Source: Bacteroidota bacterium
GTDB taxonomy: Bacteria; Chlamydiota; Chlamydiia; Chlamydiales; FEN-1388
Assembly (NCBI GenBank): GCA_013285825.1
Contig: JABDGV010000007.1
Span: 1 to 64,000 of the forward strand
Direction: 5' to 3'
DNA length: 64,000 nucleotides
The first letter of the stretch is position 1; each line of letters begins with the position of its first letter. The notes under the pieces were generated by a model. The model did no database searches. It was not told where the DNA came from and saw only the letters and a program-made list of their open reading frames with translations. The position numbers and the translations under genes are program-made. Shown one piece after another: positions 15,784-23,951 of this stretch.

Positions 15784-15944
15784 AACCCAAGTGCTACCTA
15801 TACCTTCTAAACGATAGAGCGAAATATCTCAGCTACAAGATGAACGACGAGTTCTAAGTTTAATACCTGAATGAGGAGTGAAGCGAAGTAGATGGGATGT
15901 TGCAGCCTATCGTTTTGCGGGAATAGGTAGCAACTTCGGGTTTA
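15784..15944. repeat. Long imperfect palindrome between genes, possible MITE or structured RNA
   Basis: Outer arms AACCCAAGTGCTACCTATACC and GGAATAGGTAGCAACTTCGGGTT pair with few mismatches, and inner arms AAACGATAG and CTATCGTTT pair perfectly. The roughly 90-nt centre (about 15818-15906) is unexplained and has no open frame of note. The element immediately follows the stop at 15783; pdhA begins at 16013. The remaining bases to pdhA show nothing clear. Confidence 0.6.
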
Positions 15945-16012
15945 AAGTCTAAAGTTGCACGAAATAGCCATTCTCTCCGATCATTGAGGGAAGAGACAAC
16001 TTAAGAGTACAA

Positions 16013-17032
16013 ATGCCACATATGCATGGTGAACTTTTGTTTCACCAATTTGATCAACCATCGATCATGTCCGAACTGGGACGTGATCGATTGCTTTTTG
16101 CTCTTCACGAAATGCTTCGTATTCGGCAGTTTGAAACTCGTGCCGAAGCTGCCTATCAGCAGGGGCATGTTGGCGGCTTCTTCCACTCCTATGTTGGACA
16201 AGAGGCAATACAGACTGCTGCCATTTCCGCACTCGGCAAAAAACATTGGTACATAACGTCCTATCGTTGCCACGCACTCGTTCTCCTCTTAGGCGAAAAG
16301 AGCAATGAGATGATGGCTGAATTATTTGGAAAGAAAACGGGAAATGCCAAAGGCCGCGGCGGTTCGATGCATATGTACAGCGAACGAATGCTTGGCGGAT
16401 TTGGAATTGTGGGCGGTCAAATTCCTATCGCAACTGGTGCTGCATTTCGAAATAAGTATTTGGGAATTACCGATGAAATAGCTATCTGTTTCTTTGGAGA
16501 TGGCGCAGTCCCGCAAGGAACCTTCCACGAATCGCTCAATATGGCTTCGATCCACTCAATCCCCTGCCTCTATGTCGTTGAAAATAACCACTGGAGTATG
16601 GGAACGCCTCTGCATAAAACAATGGCGAACCATAACCACTTTGTTGAGAAGGCTGCAGAAGCATACGACATCCTCTACTATCGACTCGATGGAATGGATT
16701 TCTTCTCCTGCTATGCAGGCTTTAAAGAAGCCTTTCAACATATAGTTAAGACTTCAAGGCCTGTCATAATCGAATGCATCACCGATCGCTTCAAAGGCCA
16801 CTCTATCTCAGATCCAGCACTCTATAGAACCAAAGAACAGCTCAAAGAGTGCATGAGCAAAGATCCTATAGGTAAATTTAAGATTGCTCTCCTTGAATCA
16901 AAAATCTGCACTGAGAATGAGATTCAAGAGATAGAAACAAAATCACGTGAAGAGATGATCCAGGCGATCAAATTTGCTGAAGAGTCCCCTTGGCCCGATA
17001 TATCTGAACTTGAAGAGGGTGTATATGTCTGA
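16013..17032 (+). CDS. pdhA: Pyruvate dehydrogenase E1 component, alpha subunit
   Basis: 339 residues. Thiamine pyrophosphate-binding motif GDGAVPQGTFHESLNMAS...NNHW spans about residues 160-200; upstream GKKTGNAKGRGGSMHMYS and the loop GHSISDPALYRTKEQL are typical of the branched E1-alpha family. It decarboxylates pyruvate and passes the acetyl group to E2. Overlaps pdhB by 8 bp, so translation is coupled. The start used is ATG 16013; ATG 16022 is an alternative. Order alpha-beta-E2 is as in Chlamydia. Confidence 0.96.
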   Translation: MPHMHGELLFHQFDQPSIMSELGRDRLLFALHEMLRIRQFETRAEAAYQQGHVGGFFHSYVGQEAIQTAAISALGKKHWYITSYRCHALVLLLGEKSNEMMAELFGKKTGNAKGRGGSMHMYSERMLGGFGIVGGQIPIATGAAFRNKYLGITDEIAICFFGDGAVPQGTFHESLNMASIHSIPCLYVVENNHWSMGTPLHKTMANHNHFVEKAAEAYDILYYRLDGMDFFSCYAGFKEAFQHIVKTSRPVIIECITDRFKGHSISDPALYRTKEQLKECMSKDPIGKFKIALLESKICTENEIQEIETKSREEMIQAIKFAEESPWPDISELEEGVYV

Positions 17033-18002
17033 ACTTGATATGCGCGAAGCGATTCGACAAGCAATCGATGAGGAGATGGCCAAAGACTCAAACGTCTTCA
17101 TCCTTGGAGAAGAAGTTGGCGCCTACCAAGGTGCCTACAAAATAACCAAAGGCCTTCTCGATAAATATGGCCCTATGCGAGTTATGGACACGCCCATTAG
17201 CGAAAATGGGTTTGCAGGCCTTGCAATCGGCGCTGCCATGACAGGCCTTCGCCCCATCGTCGAGTTTATGAGCTTTAACTTCTCATTCGTCGCCTTCGAC
17301 CAGATTGTCTCCAATGCCATTAAAACCCACTACATGTCCGGAGGCAGGTTCACAGTTCCAATAGTGTTCCGAGGACCAAATGGAGCTGCCGCACAAGTAT
17401 CGTGCCAGCACTCCCACTGCGTTGAAGCTCTCTACAGCAATTTCCCAGGGCTTAAAGTCATTGCTCCAAGCAACGCCTATGACGCCAAAGGGCTTCTTAA
17501 AAGCGCTATTCGCGATAACAACCCTGTGCTCTTTTTAGAGTGCGAACTTCTCTACAGCGAGAAAGCGGAAGTGCCAGCGGAAGAGTACCTCATCCCCATC
17601 GGCAAAGCAAAAGTCGTTCGTGAAGGGACAGACATAACGTTAATTTCCCACGCCAGGATGATCAACCTCTGCAAAGAAGTTGCTGAAGTGCTTGCACCCC
17701 AAGGAATCTCCTGCGAGATCATCGATTTAAGAACCATCAAGCCGCTCGATATAGCTACTATCGTCTCCTCTATTCGAAAGACTCACTTTGCTATTTGTGT
17801 TGAAGAGGGCCATATTTTTGCAGGTATTGCCGCAGAAATTGCATGCGAAATTCAAGAGCGCGCTTTTGATATGCTTGACGCCCCCGTCGGCAGAGTTTGT
17901 CAAAGAGAGACTCCTATGCCCTATTCAAAAGTGCTTGAAAAAGAGACCATCCCGACGGTAGAAAGAATTATTGCTGAAGTGCGTAGAACAATTAACAGGT
18001 AA
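17025..18002 (+). CDS. pdhB: Pyruvate dehydrogenase E1 component, beta subunit
   Basis: 325 residues, starting MSELDMREAIRQAIDEEM at ATG 17025 with ribosome-binding site AAGAGGG inside pdhA. Typical E1-beta segments: FILGEEVGAYQGAYKITKGL, DTPISENGFAGLAIGAAMTGLRPIVEFM, QVSCQHSHCVEALYSNFPGLKVIAPS, and the C-terminal transketolase domain with ITLISHARM and CEIIDLRTIKPLD. It pairs with PdhA to form the heterotetrameric E1. A longer in-frame opening to 16974 lies wholly within pdhA and is rejected. Confidence 0.96.
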   Translation: MSELDMREAIRQAIDEEMAKDSNVFILGEEVGAYQGAYKITKGLLDKYGPMRVMDTPISENGFAGLAIGAAMTGLRPIVEFMSFNFSFVAFDQIVSNAIKTHYMSGGRFTVPIVFRGPNGAAAQVSCQHSHCVEALYSNFPGLKVIAPSNAYDAKGLLKSAIRDNNPVLFLECELLYSEKAEVPAEEYLIPIGKAKVVREGTDITLISHARMINLCKEVAEVLAPQGISCEIIDLRTIKPLDIATIVSSIRKTHFAICVEEGHIFAGIAAEIACEIQERAFDMLDAPVGRVCQRETPMPYSKVLEKETIPTVERIIAEVRRTINR

Positions 18003-18006
18003 TAAT

Positions 18007-19233
18007 ATGACGACAGCGCTCACCATGCCTAAACTCTCCCCTACAATGACTGAAGGGGTTGTTGCCCGCTGGCACAAGAAAGAGGGAGATTTAGTTAAGC
18101 CTGATGAGCTTATCTTTGAGGTTTCGACCGATAAGGCAACAGTTGAGTATAACGCCCTCGATGGTGGCTACCTGAGGAAAATCCTCATTAAAGAGGGAGA
18201 GAAGGCAAACGTTGGCGACGCCTTAGCTCTTCTTACAGCCACTAAAGATGAACCAATCAAGGAAACTCCCGCTCCAAAGGTAGAAAAGCCAGCTCCCCTA
18301 CCTCAACCGAAGAAGGTTGAAACTCCCAAAGTTGAAGCTCCCAAACCTATGCCAGTACAATCGCAACCAACTCCTAAACCACGCACAGGTACAGGTCCTG
18401 CCACTGCATCTCCCTATGCTAAAAAGCTTGCTGAGCAAAAGGGGTTAAGTCTTGATGGGTTAACTGGTTCAGGCCCGAGCGGTCGAATTATGAGCCGTGA
18501 TCTAGAACAAGCCCCTTCAAAGCCTGCAACAGCTGTTCGCTCCCAAGCGCAGCCCACTGAACAGACGATGACGCCGATGAGGAAAGTGATTGCAGAGCGG
18601 CTTGCCTATTCAAAAAGCACAATCCCCCACTTTTACTTGCGGCAGCTGGTTGATGTAACAAGCTTAATTCAAATCAGAGAGCAGCTCAAAGCTTCCGGTT
18701 TTACTATCACTGTTAACGATCTCATCGTGAAAGCAACCGCCCAATCCCTCAAGAACCACCCCAACCTGAGAACGACTTTCGATGATACAAAAAATGTGAT
18801 CTTGAAGCATCCTCATGCAGATATTTGTGTGGCAGTAACGATCGAAGGCGGTCTGATAACACCGATTGTCGCTAATGCTGAACTAAAATCGCTTACTGCT
18901 ATCTCAAAAGAAGTTCGAGAGCTAGCTGAAAAAGCAAAAACGGGAAAACTGCAGCCTCAAGAATATGTTGGCGGCTGCTTTACCATCTCAAACCTTGGTA
19001 TGTTTGGAACGACTGATTTTATGGCGATTGTCAACCCGCCCCAGTGCGCAATCCTCGCCGTCGGTGCTGCAATGCCGTACGCCTTTGTGAAAAACGGACA
19101 AGTTGTTCCCGGCCAAGCCATGAACCTCACCCTCTCCTGCGACCACCGAGTTGTCGACGGATCCGATGCTGCCAAGTTCATGAAGGAGCTTAAAGAAGCT
19201 CTTGAAAACCCCTTCAAAATGTTAGTGGATTAA
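18007..19233 (+). CDS. pdhC: Dihydrolipoamide acetyltransferase, E2 of pyruvate dehydrogenase
   Basis: 408 residues from ATG 18007, 4 bp behind pdhB. One lipoyl domain (about 1-78; lipoylated Lys in STDKAT), a Pro/Lys/Glu-rich linker, a peripheral-subunit-binding domain (ASPYAKKLAEQKGLSLDGLTGSGPSGRIMSRDL, about 135-170), and the catalytic domain from about 190 with active site DHRVVDGSDAA near the C-terminus. It transfers the acetyl group to CoA. E3 is not encoded nearby; one E3 elsewhere probably serves. Confidence 0.96.
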   Translation: MTTALTMPKLSPTMTEGVVARWHKKEGDLVKPDELIFEVSTDKATVEYNALDGGYLRKILIKEGEKANVGDALALLTATKDEPIKETPAPKVEKPAPLPQPKKVETPKVEAPKPMPVQSQPTPKPRTGTGPATASPYAKKLAEQKGLSLDGLTGSGPSGRIMSRDLEQAPSKPATAVRSQAQPTEQTMTPMRKVIAERLAYSKSTIPHFYLRQLVDVTSLIQIREQLKASGFTITVNDLIVKATAQSLKNHPNLRTTFDDTKNVILKHPHADICVAVTIEGGLITPIVANAELKSLTAISKEVRELAEKAKTGKLQPQEYVGGCFTISNLGMFGTTDFMAIVNPPQCAILAVGAAMPYAFVKNGQVVPGQAMNLTLSCDHRVVDGSDAAKFMKELKEALENPFKMLVD

Positions 19234-19327
19234 ATTTATTTTACTTTTTCAGCACATATATAGCGAAATAGTAGCTGTTTTCAAAAAATACTCTTTATAT
19301 TAAAAAAGAATTAGAGGGAAACAAACT

Positions 19328-19762
19328 ATGACAGGAAAAGTGGGCGGAAAAGGTGAGATTCCTTTTGGAACTCTCCCCGAAACTAAAGGAAAAACTACTG
19401 AAGCTAAAGGAAAAACTACTGAAGCTAAAGGGAAACGAAAAAAAGGGGAAGAAAAAGTAGAAACGGCTTTTCAAAAGACTTCTCAGGAAGAGACTCAACC
19501 TATCCAAAAGAAACAAAAAACTTCCTCTTCGAGTACTCAAAATTTTCTTGCCGACAAAAGTGTAGCTAGCAAGCACATGGTGAGTTTATCTCAAGCGATT
19601 AAATCAGAAAAAAATATGGATAAAAGAATAGAAAAATTAAAAGAACTTACTGCCTTTGAAACTCAAGTGCGGCAAAAATTCTCTAAAGAAGAATTTGAAG
19701 AAATTGTTGAACCTCTAAGGAAAATATTTGATAGTTTTCAGTCTGTGTTTGAAACACGATAG
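19328..19762 (+). CDS. Small lysine-rich hypothetical protein with heptad-like repeats
   Basis: 144 residues. The first half is low-complexity and basic: KGKTTEA-type units repeated about three times, then KRKKGEEK and a Ser-rich turn. The second half (about 75-140) is helical and charged (IKSEKNMDKRIEKLKELTAFETQVRQKFSKEEFEEIV). No signal peptide or membrane segment. The gene lies between pdhC and the end of lpxD (convergent, 3-bp gap), a spot with no counterpart in Chlamydia. Ribosome-binding site AGAGGGA is present. Function unknown; a secreted nucleus- or nucleic-acid-interacting protein is one possibility from composition only. Confidence 0.6.
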   Translation: MTGKVGGKGEIPFGTLPETKGKTTEAKGKTTEAKGKRKKGEEKVETAFQKTSQEETQPIQKKQKTSSSSTQNFLADKSVASKHMVSLSQAIKSEKNMDKRIEKLKELTAFETQVRQKFSKEEFEEIVEPLRKIFDSFQSVFETR

Positions 19763-19765
19763 AGG

Positions 19766-20806
19766 TCACTCTTTTTCCTGAAGGGCATCAACACGCTCTC
19801 TTAAGCTTTTGAGCTCTTGAACATACGTCTCGATGTTACGAAGAAAAACAGATGTCTTATTGTACTCGGCAAGATTGACAGCAGGAAGGCCGCCATATTT
19901 ACCGGGCTTTGTGATGGACTTGGAAACGCCCGAACAGGCTGCAACCATCACCTGATCGCAAATCTCGATATGGCCATTGATCGCTGCTTTACCGGCTAAA
20001 ACAACATGGTTTCCAATCTTGGTCGAGCCTGCAATTCCTGTCTGTGAAATGATAAGGCAGTGGCGGCCAATTTCAACGTTATGAGCAATTTGAACCAGGT
20101 TATCGATTTTCGTGCCCTTGCCAATCTTTGTTGATTGAAAGCGGGCTCGATCAATTGTTGTGTTGGCACCAATTTCAACGTCCTGATCAATCTCAACATT
20201 GCCCACATGCTCAAGCTTTTCATGCTGACCCTGAGGATCGGTTACATAGCCATAACCGCAAGAGCCAATAACGGCTCCAGGTTGAATAATAACATTTTTA
20301 CCAAGCACAACCCGCTCTCGTATAACTGCGTGTGCGTGGAGCAAACAGCCTTCACCTAGTACAGCATCAGCCCCAACATAAACAAAGGGATGGATAACTG
20401 TTCCTGCACCAATTCGTACGCCAATATCGATAACAACGTAGGGGCCAATAGATACATTTTCAGCAATATCCGTTTCAGGATGAATGACTGCTGTTGGATG
20501 AATCCCCTCAAAACCGCTCTTTCGAAGAACGCCGTGATAGATCTCAATAAGCTGCTGAAAGATTCGCGTGGGCTCTGGATGGATAAGATAGTTTCTCCCC
20601 TCTTGGCAGGAGGATCGATCGGGAACTACAATCAGGCCCGCCTTGGAAGTTAACGCTTTTGCTGCATATCGAGGATTTCCTAAGAAAGAAGCATGCACTT
20701 GAGTTGCATGCTCCAAGTCGGAAACGCCAGAAATAACGTGCGCACTATCACCTACAAGTTCGCACGATAATTTTTTCGCCAGCTCTTTAGCAGTATACTG
20801 GGGCAT
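19766..20806 (-). CDS. lpxD: UDP-3-O-(3-hydroxyacyl)glucosamine N-acyltransferase
   Basis: 346 residues beginning MPQYTAKELAKKL at 20806, one base after the ompH stop; the longer frame to 20836 runs into ompH and is rejected. N-terminal uridine-binding domain, then a left-handed beta-helix of hexapeptide repeats (IAENVSIGPYVVIDIGVRIGAG...) with catalytic His in VQIAHNVEIG, and a C-terminal helix (VQELKSLRERVDAL). It adds the second acyl chain in lipid A synthesis using acyl-ACP. It is the last gene of the bamA-ompH-lpxD operon. Confidence 0.96.
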   Translation of the reverse strand: MPQYTAKELAKKLSCELVGDSAHVISGVSDLEHATQVHASFLGNPRYAAKALTSKAGLIVVPDRSSCQEGRNYLIHPEPTRIFQQLIEIYHGVLRKSGFEGIHPTAVIHPETDIAENVSIGPYVVIDIGVRIGAGTVIHPFVYVGADAVLGEGCLLHAHAVIRERVVLGKNVIIQPGAVIGSCGYGYVTDPQGQHEKLEHVGNVEIDQDVEIGANTTIDRARFQSTKIGKGTKIDNLVQIAHNVEIGRHCLIISQTGIAGSTKIGNHVVLAGKAAINGHIEICDQVMVAACSGVSKSITKPGKYGGLPAVNLAEYNKTSVFLRNIETYVQELKSLRERVDALQEKE

Positions 20807-20807
20807 C

Positions 20808-21359
20808 TTACTTCTTCTGACTATCAAACATAGCATCGAGCTCGGTGATTACATCTTTGGTAATATCAAGAGCATCGGTTCGGAAAAACGCTGCATCATC
20901 GTTGAAGATAATATCAAAGCCCATCTTTTGACCCATAGTCTCACTAAGCGTAGTCACCTTCTCAATTATGGACTGCATTGCTTGCGCTTGCGCTTGATTC
21001 AAAGTCTGGAAGTACTGGTTTTGTTGAACGGAGAGATCTTGAGAAAGATTCTTAAACTTCTCTTTCAGTTCACGTTCAGCGTCAGGTGTAAGAGCATCAA
21101 GGGATTCTTCAGAAAACTTTGGAGCTAAATCATTGAGCTCTTTTTCTTTAAGTTCGATGGACTGCTCAAGCTGTTTTTTCAGCTTTTCGAAACTCTCTTG
21201 CTCTGCTTTCCCAAATTTGGAGGTCTCAACGCACTTTCTAAAGGATACAAAGCCAATCTTCATACTTTTTGCTGACTCAACATCAGCTGCCGAAACCTTT
21301 ACGAAAGGCACCGCTAAGAACGTACTCGCGAGTAGGGCTGCAACTAAAAACTTTTTCAT
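20808..21359 (-). CDS. ompH: OmpH/Skp-family periplasmic chaperone
   Basis: 183 residues with a signal peptide (MKKFLVAALLASTFLAVPFVKVSA) and the Skp pattern: KIGFVSFRKCVETSKFGK followed by a long coiled coil (KLKKQLEQSIELKEKELNDLAPKF...) and IIEKVTTLSETMGQKMGFDIIF. Skp trimers carry unfolded outer-membrane proteins to the BAM complex. It is located between bamA and lpxD as in Chlamydia. Confidence 0.94.
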   Translation of the reverse strand: MKKFLVAALLASTFLAVPFVKVSAADVESAKSMKIGFVSFRKCVETSKFGKAEQESFEKLKKQLEQSIELKEKELNDLAPKFSEESLDALTPDAERELKEKFKNLSQDLSVQQNQYFQTLNQAQAQAMQSIIEKVTTLSETMGQKMGFDIIFNDDAAFFRTDALDITKDVITELDAMFDSQKK

Positions 21360-21390
21360 AACTCTCCCAGATATAATGTACTATACCGTA

Positions 21391-23769
21391 CTAAAACTGT
21401 GACCCAATTGAAAAGAAAAACTTCTGCACATCGTCTTTATGCTGTGCATGAAGCGGATATCCCCATCCAAAAACGAGCGGCGCATTTTCAGTAATTTTAA
21501 CCTTGCCGCCAAAACCCGTAGTAACAAACAAACGACCAACCTTCAACTGCTTCCAATAAGCATTACCAACATCGGCAAAAACAAACGCACTTAAACGCTT
21601 CATGATTGGATAGTCATACTCAGCAGAGAGAAGAACGGAAGACATACCGCCGCGAGGCGTATGTTTATCATCGTGGAAGCGAGGGCCAACTGTATTGAAA
21701 CGATAGCCGCGCATCGATTGCTCACCGCCCATATAGAGGCGTTCAGCTAATGGAAGCTCTCGAGGATGGGTCCCAAACACAGTCTTGATCATATGCAGAT
21801 TTCCTCGAAAACGGAAACCGCCCTTCTCAAAAGGCGACCAGAAAAGTGTGTTGACGTAGCCGAAAGATAAAAATCTGTGATCTCCGCCAAGGCCTGCATA
21901 CTCAAGTGAGATTGAAGATCTTAAGCCCTGAGAGGGTGTTGTAGGATGGTTAGTTGAATCGTAATTCCAGTTCACACCCATAGCGGAGATGAGTCCGCCG
22001 TTATGCGACTCACGAATAAGTTCTCGATTGCGGTGGTTATATTCAATCCCTTTCAAGGAAATTTCAGATTTTTTAATACGGTAGTGGCCGCCAACTTTTA
22101 CAAAAGCGTTGTAAGGGTAGTTCAAAGTTACGTTTGCGCTTTCTGAGTTGATCGTATAGTCAGATACGGCATAAGAGTTTCGCATCTTTTGAAGATCGAC
22201 GGTCAAGATCCATTTCGTATCCATGAAGTAGGGCTTTGTCCAGGTTGCATTATACTGCAACTGCTTTGTACCGACCTGCACGTTGATGCCTGCATATTCA
22301 CCGCCGCCACGAAGAGCTCTAAAGCCATCGGTAAACATGCGTGGAATGCCAGCCATACGGAAGTTGCTTTCACTAATACCTGCACCGCCCACAACGCCTT
22401 CTGTTCGGCTATAGCCGACGAATGCGTTAAAGTTTGCTGTTGTCCCCTTTTCATCTACTTCGATATGGATATCGCGAAACTGCGATCCTGGCGCTGCAAG
22501 CTGGCTTGTGCGTACGGCATAAACGTTTACTGCTTGGAAGTAGCCGACGTTTTGCAAACGCTCTTGGGTCTTCTGTAGAAGAGATGTATCAAAAACTTCG
22601 CCCGGAACAAGCGGGGTTTCGTGAAGGATAACGGAAGCATCAGTCTTGATGTTGCCGAAAATTTTAATCAGGCCAACCCGAAACTGCTTTCCTTCCTGAA
22701 TGCGGAATGAAATTGTATAAGAACGTTTTGCTCGATCGAGCTTACCTTCAGGCGTGATCATCGCATCGATATAGCCCTTCTTTCCATAAAGTTCATATAC
22801 GGAACGGGCAGCTCTACGAAGCTCTTCAGGTGAATAGGAATCACCTGGCGCTATATCTATTGCATTGAGAAGGTCTTCGGCTGTAAAAAGAGTGTTTCCT
22901 TCTACTGATACGCTTGAAATTGTGTAGAGCTCTCCACGATTACAGATAAACTCGACACGCACTTTATCAGATTTACCTTCGACAGGAACTACTTTCGATT
23001 CCACAGAGGCGTCTGCATAGCCTTCATTTTGTAAAAGGCTTAAAATACCAAGTTCATCTTGGCTAGCACGCTCTTTGTTATAATAGCCGGTATCTGTCAG
23101 CCAGCTATGCCACCAAGCATATTCTTTAGTAGCAAGCATATCGTCGAGTTGCTCAAGTTCTTTGTCTGTAAAGTTAATGAAACGAATCTCATCGACTTTG
23201 CCGCAAGGGCCTTCATTGATTGTTATGATGATATCAATTTGTCCTGGCTCTTTGGCCGGCTTTTGCTCAAAGGATAGTTTGGCATCAAAATAGCCTCGCT
23301 TGATGTAGTAGGCGCGAAGCTTGTTAAATGCCTTCATGAAGGCTTGGCGATCAAAAACAGTTTTATCCCCGATGGCAAGCTCTTTTTGGAGCTTATCTGT
23401 TGCATACTCGCTATTACCGGTAATTGTTATTGAGTTGATGATAGGGCGTTTGGAGAGTAAAAGACGAATTTCTAAAGCGCCGTCTACGACCTGTACTTTC
23501 GGAACAACTTGTGCAAAATCGGTTGATAGCTGCTTTAAATCGGCATCGAAGACCGCTTGAGAAAAGAACTCGCCCTCTTTCGTTTTAAGACCACTCATCA
23601 AAGATTTCGTCTGAGCGGAAACTCCTCCGTCTTCTTCAATGATGATTTTTGAGACGCGAAGGGATTCATAGTTAACTCGTTCCTGAGCAGAAAGGTGTGA
23701 TCCTGCAACTGGATTAAGCATTGCAGCTGAAGAGACGCAGAATAAGAGGAGTAGTCGAAATCGTTGCAT
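21391..23769 (-). CDS. bamA: Outer-membrane protein assembly factor BamA (Omp85)
   Basis: 792 residues. Signal peptide (MQRFRLLLLFCVSSAAMLNPVAGS), five POTRA domains between about residues 35 and 430 (e.g. INSITITGNSEYATDKLQKEL, ISSVSVEGNTLFTAEDLLNAI), then a 16-strand barrel. The barrel shows the conserved RGYRF of loop 6 (SMRGYRFNTVG) and ends KFFFSIGSQF with the terminal Phe of BAM clients. It inserts beta-barrel proteins into the outer membrane. First gene of the bamA-ompH-lpxD operon; 31-bp gap to ompH. Confidence 0.97.
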   Translation of the reverse strand: MQRFRLLLLFCVSSAAMLNPVAGSHLSAQERVNYESLRVSKIIIEEDGGVSAQTKSLMSGLKTKEGEFFSQAVFDADLKQLSTDFAQVVPKVQVVDGALEIRLLLSKRPIINSITITGNSEYATDKLQKELAIGDKTVFDRQAFMKAFNKLRAYYIKRGYFDAKLSFEQKPAKEPGQIDIIITINEGPCGKVDEIRFINFTDKELEQLDDMLATKEYAWWHSWLTDTGYYNKERASQDELGILSLLQNEGYADASVESKVVPVEGKSDKVRVEFICNRGELYTISSVSVEGNTLFTAEDLLNAIDIAPGDSYSPEELRRAARSVYELYGKKGYIDAMITPEGKLDRAKRSYTISFRIQEGKQFRVGLIKIFGNIKTDASVILHETPLVPGEVFDTSLLQKTQERLQNVGYFQAVNVYAVRTSQLAAPGSQFRDIHIEVDEKGTTANFNAFVGYSRTEGVVGGAGISESNFRMAGIPRMFTDGFRALRGGGEYAGINVQVGTKQLQYNATWTKPYFMDTKWILTVDLQKMRNSYAVSDYTINSESANVTLNYPYNAFVKVGGHYRIKKSEISLKGIEYNHRNRELIRESHNGGLISAMGVNWNYDSTNHPTTPSQGLRSSISLEYAGLGGDHRFLSFGYVNTLFWSPFEKGGFRFRGNLHMIKTVFGTHPRELPLAERLYMGGEQSMRGYRFNTVGPRFHDDKHTPRGGMSSVLLSAEYDYPIMKRLSAFVFADVGNAYWKQLKVGRLFVTTGFGGKVKITENAPLVFGWGYPLHAQHKDDVQKFFFSIGSQF

Positions 23770-23951
23770 AGAGATTATCTATATAATAAATGTTAAGGAT
23801 CAGGCTAGTGGATTTTTAGGTTTTAACTCAAGGGAGTTGTTAAACAACATCCACGCAAAGCTCTTCGCCTCGCCTGTAAATTAAAGTATATTATATATAC
23901 AATGAATATAGGGTTCAAAAGTTACTTCTAAAGAGAAAAGGGAGTGGGGTT

